This document shows positions 23,819 through 34,709 of a stretch of DNA of 64,000 bases, in pieces. This DNA is from Spongilla lacustris (lineage: Eukaryota > Porifera > Demospongiae > Spongillida > Spongillidae). The first letter of the stretch is position 1. The number at the start of each line of letters is the position of its first letter. Position numbers and translations under genes: made by a program. The stretch lies in the NCBI GenBank assembly GCA_949361645.1, contig OX442421.1:2478633-2542632 (forward strand), read 5' to 3'. Under the pieces are notes generated by a model. The model made no database searches. It had not been told where the DNA came from and saw nothing but the letters and a program-made list of their open reading frames with translations.

Positions 23819-24771
23819 TAGTCTCGTACCCAGACCCAAATGTACGTAACGATGATTATCGCTTACAGTATAACATCACGTACAGAGGGTCTGGGAATGA
23901 AGTCGTGGGAAATGGTTCTATGTTACCTGAATTTGGTCGAACCAATCAAATTGCAGCGATTTGTGACGTATACATTCCAACGCTACGGCTCATCAGCTAA
24001 TTGCATTTCCAGCATACCAATCGCAAAACCACACCCAATGTGTGATCGGAAGGTATTTCCAAGTCAGCGTAAGACCTAGATGGTTTTATGGCTCTTGCGT
24101 CAGAAAGACTACAGTAGGTTACTTAACTCTTTGCCGAAGCCAGCATAAGCCTAGAAGGCATTTTCGCGCGTGGTTTAGCGGTGCTGTCTCTTTGTCTCAT
24201 CTACTCCTTGGACCAAGCTCTTACCTCTACGATTGGTAGGTCTAGGCTGGCCACCTGACGATACTTGCCATCTTAGGCCGAAGCCACAAATTGTACTTGC
24301 GGGGTGCGCTCTTATTAGAAGATGCCCTTCCAGACGGCTGGACTTTGCGATCGGGTGATAGGGGCTCAGAGGTTGGCCTCGGGATGGCCACTAAAAGCGA
24401 GGAATCCCTATGCGGATTAGAGCTTAGCACGAGAAACAGTACCCTGTGTTCTAGGATTTTTTCACAAAACCACCGATGTCGGACGAAACCGACTAGACCT
24501 GGCACACTGCCCAAGTATTAAACCTTAACGCCCTTACGGTGAGTAACCCTTAGCCTAAGTCTCCAACATTTTCCGACCACCCGCATAGGTCATAATTGAT
24601 TTCGTGACGCAGCGGAACATTTGTGACGACATAAAAGTTATGTAATTCTCAACATTCCTACGACATTCCAAGAACCATTTCCCACAACTTCATTCCCAGA
24701 CCCTCTGTACGTGATGTTATACTGTAAGCGATAATCATCGTTACGTACATTTGGGTCTGGGTACGAGACTA
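23819..24771. mobile_element. 953-bp MITE with ~100-bp TIRs and 9-bp target duplication
   Basis: Starts TAGTCTCGTACCCAGACCC and ends with its inverse. The arms match for about 100 bp. The target TACTGGAAG is duplicated at 23810-23818 and 24772-24780. The uninterrupted target is visible in the inverted gypsy copy near 34,225. No transposase inside. A 9-bp duplication is typical of Mutator-like elements. Confidence 0.93.
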
Positions 24772-25785
24772 TACTGGAAGTGGTTCGGCTACTGGAGGTG
24801 GTTCAGCTACTGGAAGTGGTTCAGCTACATGTACTGGAGGTGGTTCAGCTACTGGAAGTAGTTCACCCACTGGATGTGTTTCAGGTACGGGAGCTCGTAT
24901 TTCCACCTCCACCTCATCCCGCAGCTGATCTTCTCCAACGTCACCGTTGCTATGCAACAAGCCCCTTGCTACTGCTGGTACCCCCGTGTTGTCGTCCTTG
25001 GCTGGTGCAACATTCTCCTCTGATGCCAGAACCGTACATGGCTTCATCCGATCAAAATGTACCACCGTACGCTTCCTCGGGGAATCCCTGTGTTGAATGA
25101 GAAAGAGCGCATCACCAAGAGACCGGACCACTGTATAAGGACCCTGCCAATAACGGTGCAACTTTGGCGACTTGCCCCTCGGAACCGCTGGACAATGAAG
25201 CCACACCAATTCACCAGCTTTGTATGGATCTCCATGAATGGATTTGTTATACAAAGTCTTTTGACGAACGTGCTGAATCCCCATGTGATCCCGCACCAAT
25301 CGGTAGGCATGCACTTTCCAGTCTCGCTCTCAGGTCCAGTGCATACTGATTAACCTGTTGTGGGATGGAATTAGGGGGAAGACCAAACATTACATCAGCG
25401 GGAAGACGAGCTTCCCTCCCAAACATCAAGTAAAATGGGGTGCACCCAGTCGACTCTTGCATGCTGGTCCTATAGGCCACCATCAGCAGAGGAACATGGA
25501 GATCCCAATCACGCTCGTTCTCAGCAGCAGCAATACTAAGCATGTTAAGCAAGGTACGGTTAAACCTCTCAATTAAACCATCGGACTGAGGATGGTATGG
25601 ACTAGTTCTTGTTTTCTGCACTCCCAACAACTGGCAAGTCTCTTTCATCAACAAAGATTCAAAATTACGGCCTTGATCCGTGTGCAAAATATCTGGAACC
25701 CCAAAACGAGCAATAAACTGATTCACGAACAGTTCAGCCACAGTCTTCGCTTCCATATTGGGCATAGGATAGGCCTCGACCCATT
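24772..25785 (-). pseudogene. pol: gypsy A integrase core and C-terminal tail
   Basis: Contains the second integrase Asp (LHTDQGRNFES) and the Glu motif (SPYHPQSDGLIERFNRTL), followed by the usual GREARLP region and, in another frame, the C-terminal domain (GPYTVVRSLGD, VVHFDRMKPC) and a Pro/Val/Glu-rich repeat tail. The frame changes near 25,300 are shared with the plus-strand copy. Confidence 0.88.
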
Positions 25786-25787
25786 TA

Positions 25788-25938
25788 CACTGTGAAAAAG
25801 GTATTGTTATACACTACTGTATAACAGTGTGTATATAGACGTTATTGCGTATACGCGTGTATAACGTCTCAATACGCAGTGTTATACACCACTAATTGAT
25901 GTTATACACTAGTGTATAACAACCCTTTTTACACAGTG
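25788..25938. mobile_element. 151-bp MITE in the integrase gene (TTA/TAA duplication)
   Basis: Ends CACTGTG...CACAGTG plus AAAAAGG/CCTTTTT. It is flanked by TTA at 25785-25787 and 25939-25941, and splits the integrase reading frame right after the first catalytic Asp region. The interior is made of TTATACACTAGTGTATAA-like palindromes. The 3-bp TAA duplication suggests the PIF/Harbinger group. The same insertion is at 33071-33221 in the inverted copy. Confidence 0.88.
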
Positions 25939-25941
25939 TTA

Positions 25942-26821
25942 GTAAAGTAGTTACCTACCACCAACACGTACTTATTCTCTCTAGCCGTCACAGGTAGGGG
26001 TCCCAATATATCCATTGCGACTCTCTGCATTGGAGTTCCCACCAGGCCCGACTGCATGGGTGCCCGTCTTCTCCTTGTCCATGATTTACGGGAGGCACAT
26101 TTCGCGCAGGCCTTACACCAATTTTCAACATCATGTCGTTGACCAGGCCAGTAAAACCGAGAACGAATCTTTTCCATGGTCTTTCGAAATCCAAAGTGAC
26201 CCCCAGTGAGCGTATCATGAAATTCCTTCAAAACAGTCCGAATAGAAGTCTTTGGTATCACGAGCTGTAAATGAGGATTGACCCCCTTTCCTGGCACATC
26301 CTCCCAACGCCGATACAGAACGCCCCCATCCAGCACCAGGTGATCTTTCTGAGACCAAAGGGTCTGCACCCAGTTACTTTCATGCCTTGGGAAAACATGC
26401 AGAAGGGAACATGTTACGTTGTAACCACCGTATCACCTGCCGCAAATCAGGGTCTTCGTCCTGTAGCCGTTTTGGGTCATCAACCGACAGGAAACAAACG
26501 GTTCCTTCCTGCCAGAGTGCCGTACCATCGACAGAATCACCCTCTTTCAGATCCGGTAGACCAGGGGGCGTAGCTGGATTCGGTAGACCCGGGGGAGGGG
26601 CTGACATCTGCAAACCGCATTGTTTACAGGGAAGCCTGGACAGTGCATCAGCGTTACAGTGCTGTAACCCAGGTCGATGTTCAACTGAAAAGTCATACTC
26701 AGCCAAAATGTCCATCCAACGAGCCACCTGTCCCTGCGGTTCTTTAAAGTTTCGCAACCACTGCAATGAATTGTGATCCGTGCGAACAACAAAACGACGG
26801 CCCCAGAGGTATGGTCTATAG
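25942..26821 (-). pseudogene. pol: gypsy A RNase H end and integrase zinc domain
   Basis: Carries the RNase H tail (DILAEYDFSVEHRPG, HCNADALSR) and the integrase HHCC finger (H...GGHFG...C..C) up to MDILGPLP with the first Asp. A stop and frame change occur near 26,375. The frame is cut at 26,821 by the 2.1-kb transposon. Confidence 0.87.
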
Positions 26822-28933
26822 TAGGTACTTTAATAAATTTTTGAAAATGAATAAAACTAGAACTTTTATGCATAGCCTAAAAGAGCAAATTGAATGCATC
26901 AAAAATATGCTTTTGCCACGGAAAACAGATTACTATTTCAAAAGTTATAACGTTTCAAACATTACGTCGCTGGTGACTAACAATGTACGCAATGTGAATG
27001 GACCGCGATATAAAAAACTGTGACCGCTTGACTTCTCCATGCAACTACTGTAAAAGTATTCAAGATAATGATGCCATATTTGCATAAAATACAACATAGG
27101 TACTCTTTATAAGGTTCACAGAGTCAAATACACATTACATCTAAATTTAGCTGTCTCATTATATAATCTAGCTGCCAATACGGCAATAGCCCGTATAGCG
27201 ATATCATAATGTTCTCCCCTATTTATTCACATTATAATTACTTTAGGAACTTGAGACTTCTTTGATTGATTTACACATATTATAAGTCCATTGTATAGCA
27301 CATTTTGATGATCCACATACCATAGGTGTGTTCAATATACAGACCATTAATAACTGATCACGCCAATAGCTATTGAGACATCAGGAGAGAGCTTGACCAT
27401 CACCTTAGGCAGGCATCGGGAGAGTGCAATGTAGGCTCTTACTTGCTACAAAGGCTAGTCAGTTGCAGTACAATGTGGAAATGCTGCTTCTGTTATGGAT
27501 TCTGTATCTTTTTACTAGTATAGTTACTTATTGTGCATTGTTTATGCTTACCTTTATTATTTTATTATTACAAATAACTGAAACGTTGGATAAAACGCTT
27601 CAAAAATATTACATTAATTTTTTTTTCATTATGAGATATTAGGAAACTCATTTGATAATTCTAACTTCCTTTTCTGCCACACATTGCAACTTCTTTTCTA
27701 TCTTCCTCCTTGAACTGTTCTCATTCTTTTGAATCTTATCTTTAAGTTGCTGATCTTGCAATATAGTGTTCATGTTGTTTACTAACTAACTTTACTCTCT
27801 AAGCTTGTCAGATGCAAAATTTAACCAAGCTATATTTTCTTGCTTGTTCTGAGAGTGTGCACACAACCACTGCATTGTTCCATTCATTTTACATCTTACG
27901 TTTCCATCATTTAACATTAGATGCTTTTCTATAAAGGTAATCAGCCAGGCCAAGGGTGCATTATGTTCAGCAAACATACTTGGTGAACAATGGATGGTGA
28001 TATAGATGAGCTAAAGTACCTTCAAGGTAGCCATGCAACTGTGTCTACTATATTACACATACTTCAAGTAGCTAGTGTACTACAATATCTATTATCTTAT
28101 CTTGTTCTGTTGTAGCATGCAGAATTTTGTAGTTCAAGGTTCAGGGAGAGCACCTGCCATTTGATCCAAAGCTACTTCAATAACTGGGCATATGCTGGTT
28201 ATGGGTAGATGTATTTCTCAATGTTACTGCATAGCTAGGATACACTAACATGAAAATATTGTCTTGAAAAATACGCTGTGTGGGCACCATCATATTTTTA
28301 TGATTGAGCTGTTTTTAATGATATGGCGGTCCATGCTGTACAATACTTTCCATAACTAACGCGTGCCTTGACGAATTCGGTGCGTATTAAATAGAACTAT
28401 CACACAACTCTTTGACACATAAACAAAATAGATTGTGTATGCGTTGAAAATACAAAAAATAAGTTTAATTCACAGGGCTCTAACACAGAAATACCAGGTT
28501 AAGCATTGTTATGTCAAGCTCTAAGCAATCCAACAGTAAACGCCTGTGCCGATAAATGGACCCTTGGGCACCATCCAAAGCTCATGAAATTTTATCTTGA
28601 TATAGGCTAGGACCTAATAAACATGGGAAACGCTTCCTCAAGTGAGTGCTTTAAGAATCTAAAGAATGGCTAATCGCGATCGATTACTATGGAAATCAAC
28701 GAGGCACACAAAATAACGCCGTATGCTGGCTTACATTTAGATACCAATAGTGTATCGGGCAACCCCTTTTGTTCTGTATTATAGCAATAAAGTCCTAAAT
28801 ACCTTGCAAACAACTTTACAAAGCGCGCGTCTTCTTAAGCACTCGTAGAGAAATCCTAAATACGGTCACAATTTTCGACGAAATTTAGATCACCAGCTTC
28901 CGCCTACGCAAACGCAATTTATTAAAGTACCTA
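26822..28933. mobile_element. 2,112-bp TIR transposon inserted in gypsy RT/RNase H
   Basis: The 18-bp TIRs begin TAGGTACTTTAATAAATT. The 7-bp target TCTATAG is duplicated at 26815-26821 and 28934-28940; the empty site is seen once in the inverted gypsy copy at about 32,185. It is homologous to 1-1,848. No ORF of transposase size, so it is probably non-autonomous. Superfamily undecided. Confidence 0.92.
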
Positions 28934-30432
28934 TCTATAGCAGCGAATAGCCCACACCAGTGCAAGCATCTCTCGTCTAGTTGCACAGTATTGGCGCTCG
29001 GCCTTTGTAAGGATCCGACTCGCATAGGCGATGACACGATCACCTTCCTGGGACATGACTGCGCCAATTCCGTGTTGGCTGGCATCTGTATATCCACCAC
29101 GAAGACTTTATCAAACTGTGGAAAAGACAAGATAGATGGTGACAGTAATTTCTCCTTCAACTGATCGAACGCCTCATTGCACTGTTGGGACCATTGCCAC
29201 GACTTGGCCTTTTCCGTCAGAGAATGCAGCGGGGAGGCAATCTGGGCAAAACGGGGAATGAACTTCCTGTAATAGGAGGCAAATCCTAAAAATTTGCGCA
29301 AACTCTCCCGGTCATTGGGCACTGGCCAACTACGGACGCAGCTTGTCTTTTCGGGATCTACTTCCACCCCCTTCTCTGACACAATATGCCCCAAATATAG
29401 TACACTCTTCCGCAATAACTGACACTTGCTTGGCTTGATTTTAAGTCCAGCGTCCTTCAATCTCTGGAGTACATCTCTCAGACGCTGGAGGTGCTCGTCC
29501 ACTGTCTGGCTAAAAATAATTATGTCATCAAGATAAACCAAACAAGTGCTCCAACACAAACCCGACAATAACAAGCTCATGAGCCTCTGAAAAGTACTGG
29601 GAGCATTCGTTAACCCAAAAGGCATCACTCGGAACTGGTGAAGCCCGAACGGTGTGGTGAACGAAGTCTTCTCTTTATCAGCAGGATCCATCTCAACCTG
29701 CCAATAGCCACAAGCCAAGTCAAGGGTAGAAAACCATTTTGCTCCCGCCAAACTGTCCAGCGCATCGTCTTTTCTTGGAAGAGGGTGTACGTCCTTTTTA
29801 GTGACATCATTTACGCGACGAAAATCAACACAGAATCGAAACGAACTGTCCTTCTTTCTAGCCAACACAATAGGAGACGCCCATGCACCCTCAGAGGGTT
29901 CTATGATTCCTTGCTGCATCATCCCGTCGATCATGTCCTTCACTACGCCGCGCTGATGAAAGGGCAACCTGCGACTCTGCTGCCGGATAGGCAAGGTATT
30001 ACCAGTGTCAATTTTATGACGTAACATGCTTGTACGACCCAAGTCCCCATCCCCAACGGAGATTACATCACCCACTGTCTGTAACAAAGATCTAAGCCTT
30101 TCCCGTTCACCCTTAGTCAAACCTTGTACATCAGAAAGGAACACACCAATTGACTTGTCTATGGCATTCTGAGTCCGAGCAACCGGTTGACCATCCCTTG
30201 ACGGCTTCACGGCGTTAGCCGAATTCTCTTCCTGCAACAAAGATAGCATGCCCACTCTCTCACCAGCATACACACTAATTGGGGTGGAAGTCACATTCAT
30301 CAACTGTATAACGGTGTCCCCTTGTGATGAAACACGAGATACTGAGTGAGCAACCAATAGACCAGAATGATCATCAGAAAATACTGGTTTAGGTTCAAAT
30401 AACCCCATACCATGCATCCTCAAGAAAGTCAT
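28934..30432 (-). pseudogene. pol: gypsy A reverse transcriptase
   Basis: A long open frame with RT motifs in order: SPIVLARKKD, FCVDFRRVN, TLDLACGYWQVEMD, MPFGLTNAPSTFQ and the catalytic VYLDDIIIF, then LGHIVSEKGVEVDP and the FLGFASYYRKFI connection to RNase H. The frame ends at the transposon border. Confidence 0.9.
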
Positions 30433-31093
30433 TATCAGTCTCGAGGTGGACTGGAAGCCGGACTTGGTGAAGGGGAGGAATAACAGTAGTTTCCTGCACT
30501 GCCACGTGACATGCAGTGCCCTTTTTGCCAGACAATAGAGGAACCTGTTGTTTCATACCACCAATTGTTAAAGTCTTGGCGCCCATGTTGATAATACAAT
30601 GGCATTGTTCCAGGAAGTCAGTACCAAGCAAACACTGCTGGGTCATGTCACGCACCACTAGAACATTGTGCACCCCACTATAGCTGCCTACTTGTAAATT
30701 AACCTCTGCTTGTCCACATAAGGGAAGACTCTCCCCATTAACTGCCATCACCGGGCACGTAGCCAGCTTGAGCTCCTTCTTCCCCTTTACAGCCATCTTC
30801 CAGATGCTCTCGTGCAATATGGTGACAGATGAACCTGTGTCTACTAGCATGACTGTAGGGTGACCTTCCACAGCTCCCCGAAGCGTTAATGTACATGCAA
30901 CTGCTGATGTAAACTGTACTGACCTGTCTCCCCTGTCTTTTGTGTTTTGGTCACGGCGCCGTTGTGGACAATTCCTACGTACGTGGCCAGGTCTTCCGCA
31001 TTCCCATTCCCTTGCGGAAGGTATCCAGTTGTTGGGACAGGGATTTAACTTGCGCGACCAGTTCCTGATAACTATCCGTGTGAGGTCCCGCAC
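30433..31093 (-). pseudogene. pol: gypsy A protease and zinc-knuckle remnant
   Basis: Has the aspartic protease motif LVDTGSSVTIL and, upstream, CGRPGHVRRNC, a CCHC knuckle whose first Cys is not in frame. It is in a different frame from RT with a short overlap. Confidence 0.85.
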
Positions 31094-31101
31094 CAGCTCC
31101 C

Positions 31102-31806
31102 TCAGAACAGTCCATGCAAAGTCTTTGTGACGCCTGCCGCTGTCTTCGCAGTCTGAAAGGAGTTCAGTGCCGATTCAACAGACTCCAACCTGCAGGCCAA
31201 CTCAATAGCAGCTTCCAGTGTATCCACTTGTTCTTGCAGAAGCTTAAGCTGGATAGAGGAGGAAAGAATGCCGTGAATAAACTGATTACGAACTAGTTCC
31301 AGGCGTTCTTCCGCCGCCCATGATGGATATGCCTTGTCCACAAGCATGCATATGCAGCCTTGCCGAAAATTCTATCAGCGACTCGGCCTGCCCTTGCTGT
31401 CCCGTGTGGAATTTGCGTTGCCACTCCAACTGTATTCCGGAAGGTGCAAACTGCTTTTCAAGGCACTCCTTCACAGCTGCATAATCTATTCCGCTGTAAA
31501 AATTCAACAAACCCATCTGACTCACGATACGAAATGGTTCGTCGTCCAATAAGGAGGCTAACTCCTGCCCTCTCATATCCTCGGGAACCTCAGCTTCCCT
31601 GAAGTAGAGCTCTACGCGCTGCATCCATAACCTGAAGTCAGCCCCCTTGCCTGCAAAACGCGACGGAGGCCGAACACTGTATCGGGTGACTCTCCGCGGG
31701 CTGTCTTCAGTCATGACCCTACTCCCGGTGACTCCCGGCTGCGCGCTGTCTTTTGTCATGACCCGACTCCCGGTGACTCCCTGCGAGCTGTCCGCTTTTT
31801 CTTCTT
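31102..31806 (-). pseudogene. gag: gypsy A gag, 5' end truncated
   Basis: Two overlapping frames (31286-31806 and 31102-31347) match the plus-strand gag fragment at 22.8-23.5 kb. The first codons are replaced by the LTR junction at 31,807. Confidence 0.85.
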
Positions 31807-31809
31807 TAT

Positions 31810-31860
31810 GCACATGCGCGGGTGGTAGAACTCGTAGTATTTAATCATATTCTATTTGTA
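31810..31860 (+). mobile_element. Internal LTR fragment at inverted-copy junction
   Basis: Fifty bases of the family A LTR (GCACATGCGCGGG...TCTATTTGTA) fused directly to internal pol sequence at 31,861. Confidence 0.88.
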
Positions 31861-34362
31861 CGGCATTCCCCGTTTTGCCCAGATTGCCTCCCCGCTGCAT
31901 TCTCTGACGGAAAAGGCCAAGTCGTGGCAATGGTCCCAACAGTGCAATGAGGCGTTCGATCAGTTGAAGGAGAAATTACTGTCACCACCTATCTTGTCTT
32001 TTCCACAGTTTGATAAAGTCTTCGTGGTGGATATACAGATGCCAGCCAATACGGAATTGGCGCAGTCATGTCCCAGGAAGGTGATCGTGTCATCGCCTAT
32101 GCGAGTCGGATCCTTACAAAGGCCGAGCGCCAATACTGTGCAACTATACGAGAGATGCTTGCACTGGTGTGGGCTATTCGCTGCTATAGACCATACCTCT
32201 GGGGCCGTCGTTTTGTTGTTCGCATGCACGGATCACAATTCATTGCAGTGGTTGCGAAACTTTAAAGAACCGCAGGGACAGGTGGCTCGTTGGATGGACA
32301 TTTTGGCTGAGTATGACTTTTCAGTTGAACATCGACCTGGGTTACAGCACTGTAACGCTGATGCACTGTCCAGGCTTCCCTGTAAACAATGCGGTTTGCA
32401 GATGTCAGCCCCTCCCCCGGGTCTACCGAATCCAGCTACGCCCCCTGGTCTACCGGATCTGAAAGAGGGTGATTCTGTCGATGGTACGGCACTCTGGCAG
32501 GAAGGAACCGTTTGTTTCCTGTCGGTTGATGACCCAAAACGGCTACAGGACGAAGACCCTGATTTGCGGCAGGTGATACGGTGGTTACAACGTAACATGT
32601 TCCCTTCTGCATGTTTTCCCAAGGCATGAAAGTAACTGGGTGCAGACCCTTTGGTCTCAGAAAGATCACCTGGTGCTGGATGGGGGCGTTCTGTATCGGC
32701 GTTGGGAGGATGTGCCAGGAAAGGGGGTCAATCCTCATTTACAGCTCGTGATACCAAAGACTTCTATTCGGACTGTTTTGAAGGAATTTCATGATACGCT
32801 CACTGGGGGTCACTTTGGATTTCGAAAGACCATGGAAAAGATTCGTTCTCGGTTTTACTGGCCTGGTCAACGACATGATGTTGAAAATTGGTGTAAGGCC
32901 TGCGCGAAATGTGCCTCCCGTAAATCATGGACAAGGAGAAGACGGGCACCCATGCAGTCGGGCCTGGTGGGAACTCCAATGCAGAGAGTCGCAATGGATA
33001 TATTGGGACCCCTACCTGTGACGGCTAGAGAGAATAAGTACGTGTTGGTGGTAGGTAACTACTTTACTAACACTGTGTAAAAAGGGTTGTTATACACTAG
33101 TGTATAACATCAATTAGTGGTGTATAACACTGCGTATTGAGACGTTATACACGCGTATACGCAATAACGTCTATATACACACTGTTATACAGTAGTGTAT
33201 AACAATACCTTTTTCACAGTGTAAATGGGTCGAGGCCTATCCTATGCCCAATATGGAAGCGAAGACTGTGGCTGAACTGTTCGTGAATCAGTTTATTGCT
33301 CGTTTTGGGGTTCCAGATATTTTGCACACGGATCAAGGCCGTAATTTTGAATCTTTGTTGATGAAAGAGACTTGCCAGTTGTTGGGAGTGCAGAAAACAA
33401 GAACTAGTCCATACCATCCTCAGTCCGATGGTTTAATTGAGAGGTTTAACCGTACCTTGCTTAACATGCTTAGTATTGCTGCTGCTGAGAACGAGCGTGA
33501 TTGGGATCTCCATGTTCCTCTGCTGATGGTGGCCTATAGGACCAGCATGCAAGAGTCGACTGGGTGCACCCCATTTTACTTGATGTTTGGGAGGGAAGCT
33601 CGTCTTCCCGCTGATGTAATGTTTGGTCTTCCCCCTAATTCCATCCCACAACAGGTTAATCAGTATGCACTGGACCTGAGAGCGAGACTGGAAAGTGCAT
33701 GCCTACCGATTGGTGCGGGATCACATGGGGATTCAGCACGTTCGTCAAAAGACTTTGTATAACAAATCCATTCATGGAGATCCATACAAAGCTGGTGAAT
33801 TGGTGTGGCTTCATTGTCCAGCGGTTCCGAGGGGCAAGTCGCCAAAGTTGCACCGTTATTGGCAGGGTCCTTATACAGTGGTCCGGTCTCTTGGTGATGC
33901 GCTCTTTCTCATTCAACACAGGGATTCCCCGAGGAAGCGTACGGTGGTACATTTTGATCGGATGAAGCCATGTACGGTTCTGGCATCAGAGGAGAATGTT
34001 GCACCAGCCAAGGACGACAACACGGGGGTACCAGCAGTAGCAAGGGGCTTGTTGCATAGCAACGGTGACGTTGGAGAAGATCAGCTGCGGGATGAGGTGG
34101 AGGTGGAAATACGAGCTCCCGTACCTGAAACACATCCAGTGGGTGAACTACTTCCAGTAGCTGAACCACCTCCAGTACATGTAGCTGAACCACTTCCAGT
34201 AGCTGAACCACCTCCAGTAGCCGAACCACTTCCAGTAGTTGAACCACCTCCAGTAATCCAGTCTGAAAGAACGAGACCAGTTCGACACAGGAGCAAGCCG
34301 GATCGTTATGGACATAACATCTATGAGACATGACGAACTTTCAGAGAGAGAGGAGGGAATAG
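31861..34362 (+). mobile_element. Inverted partial copy of gypsy A (RT end to C-terminus)
   Basis: Pol from the end of RT (IPRFAQIASPLHSL) through RNase H and integrase to the C-terminal tail and stop at 34,333. The translated pieces are identical, as far as I can see, to the minus-strand copy, including the shared stop at about 32,627 and the shared 151-bp MITE. It lacks the 953-bp and 2.1-kb insertions, which therefore came later. A polypurine tract at about 34,340-34,362 precedes the LTR. Confidence 0.9.
33071..33221. mobile_element. 151-bp MITE, copy in the inverted gypsy A
   Basis: Reverse complement of 25788-25938, with TAA at 33068-33070 and 33222-33224. Confidence 0.88.
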
Positions 34363-34487
34363 TGTAGCGCACATGCGCATTAGTAATTAGGGCGTGGTGT
34401 GCACATGCGCGGGTGGTAGAACTCGTAGCATTTAATCATATTCTATTTGTACTGTGTGTGTCTTTCCTGATTGATATATCCGCTACA
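34363..34487 (+). mobile_element. 3' LTR of gypsy A, 125 bp
   Basis: Has matched ends TGTAGCG...CGCTACA. Reference copy for the solo LTR at 19254 and the inverted LTR at 23563. Confidence 0.92.
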
Positions 34488-34507
34488 ACACTAACAAAGG
34501 TCAGGTA

Positions 34508-34680
34508 TGTAATGCAGGATTTATTAGTCTGCGCTTGCGCAGTACAATGTATTGATGGAACCTTTTGTAATAGATTGTCACATGCACACCCGTGATCACA
34601 CATATATATATACACCTTATGTTTGTATGTTTGTCAGTCTGTACCTCGTGTATACCTGCTATCAATCTTGGCCACTTACA
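34508..34680 (+). repeat. 5' LTR of gypsy B
   Basis: 173 bp, TGTAATGCAGG...CCACTTACA. The copy at 39375-39549 is 175 bp. Confidence 0.94.
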
Positions 34681-34681
34681 C

Positions 34682-34699
34682 TGGCGTAGTCGGCTCTAC
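34682..34699 (+). promoter_or_regulatory. Primer-binding site of gypsy B
   Basis: TGGCGTAGTCGGCTC, one base after the LTR end. The same TGGCGTAGTCGG follows the LTR end of family C at 9001-8990 on the minus strand. TGG is the expected complement of a tRNA CCA end. The priming tRNA was not identified. Confidence 0.75.
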
Positions 34700-34709
34700 A
34701 CGAGTTGGA

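Larger units (their letters stand above)
23685..31806 (-). mobile_element. Ty3/gypsy retrotransposon family A, degenerate, with nested insertions
   Basis: Read on the minus strand: gag (31,806-31,140), zinc-knuckle remnant and protease (about 31,010-30,400), reverse transcriptase (30,430-28,934), the rest of RT, RNase H and integrase (26,821-24,772), and the C-terminal tail to a stop at 23,714. It is interrupted by three DNA transposons: 23819-24771, 25788-25938 and 26822-28933. Several stops and frame changes are present, some shared with the inverted copy at 31,861-34,362. The 5' LTR is missing: the gag side joins an LTR fragment of the opposite-strand copy at 31,807-31,810. Confidence 0.9.

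Noticed and set aside
26015..26776. Plus-strand frames antisense to gypsy A pol
   Set aside because: Shadows of the retrotransposon coding strand; the identical frames reappear opposite the inverted copy.
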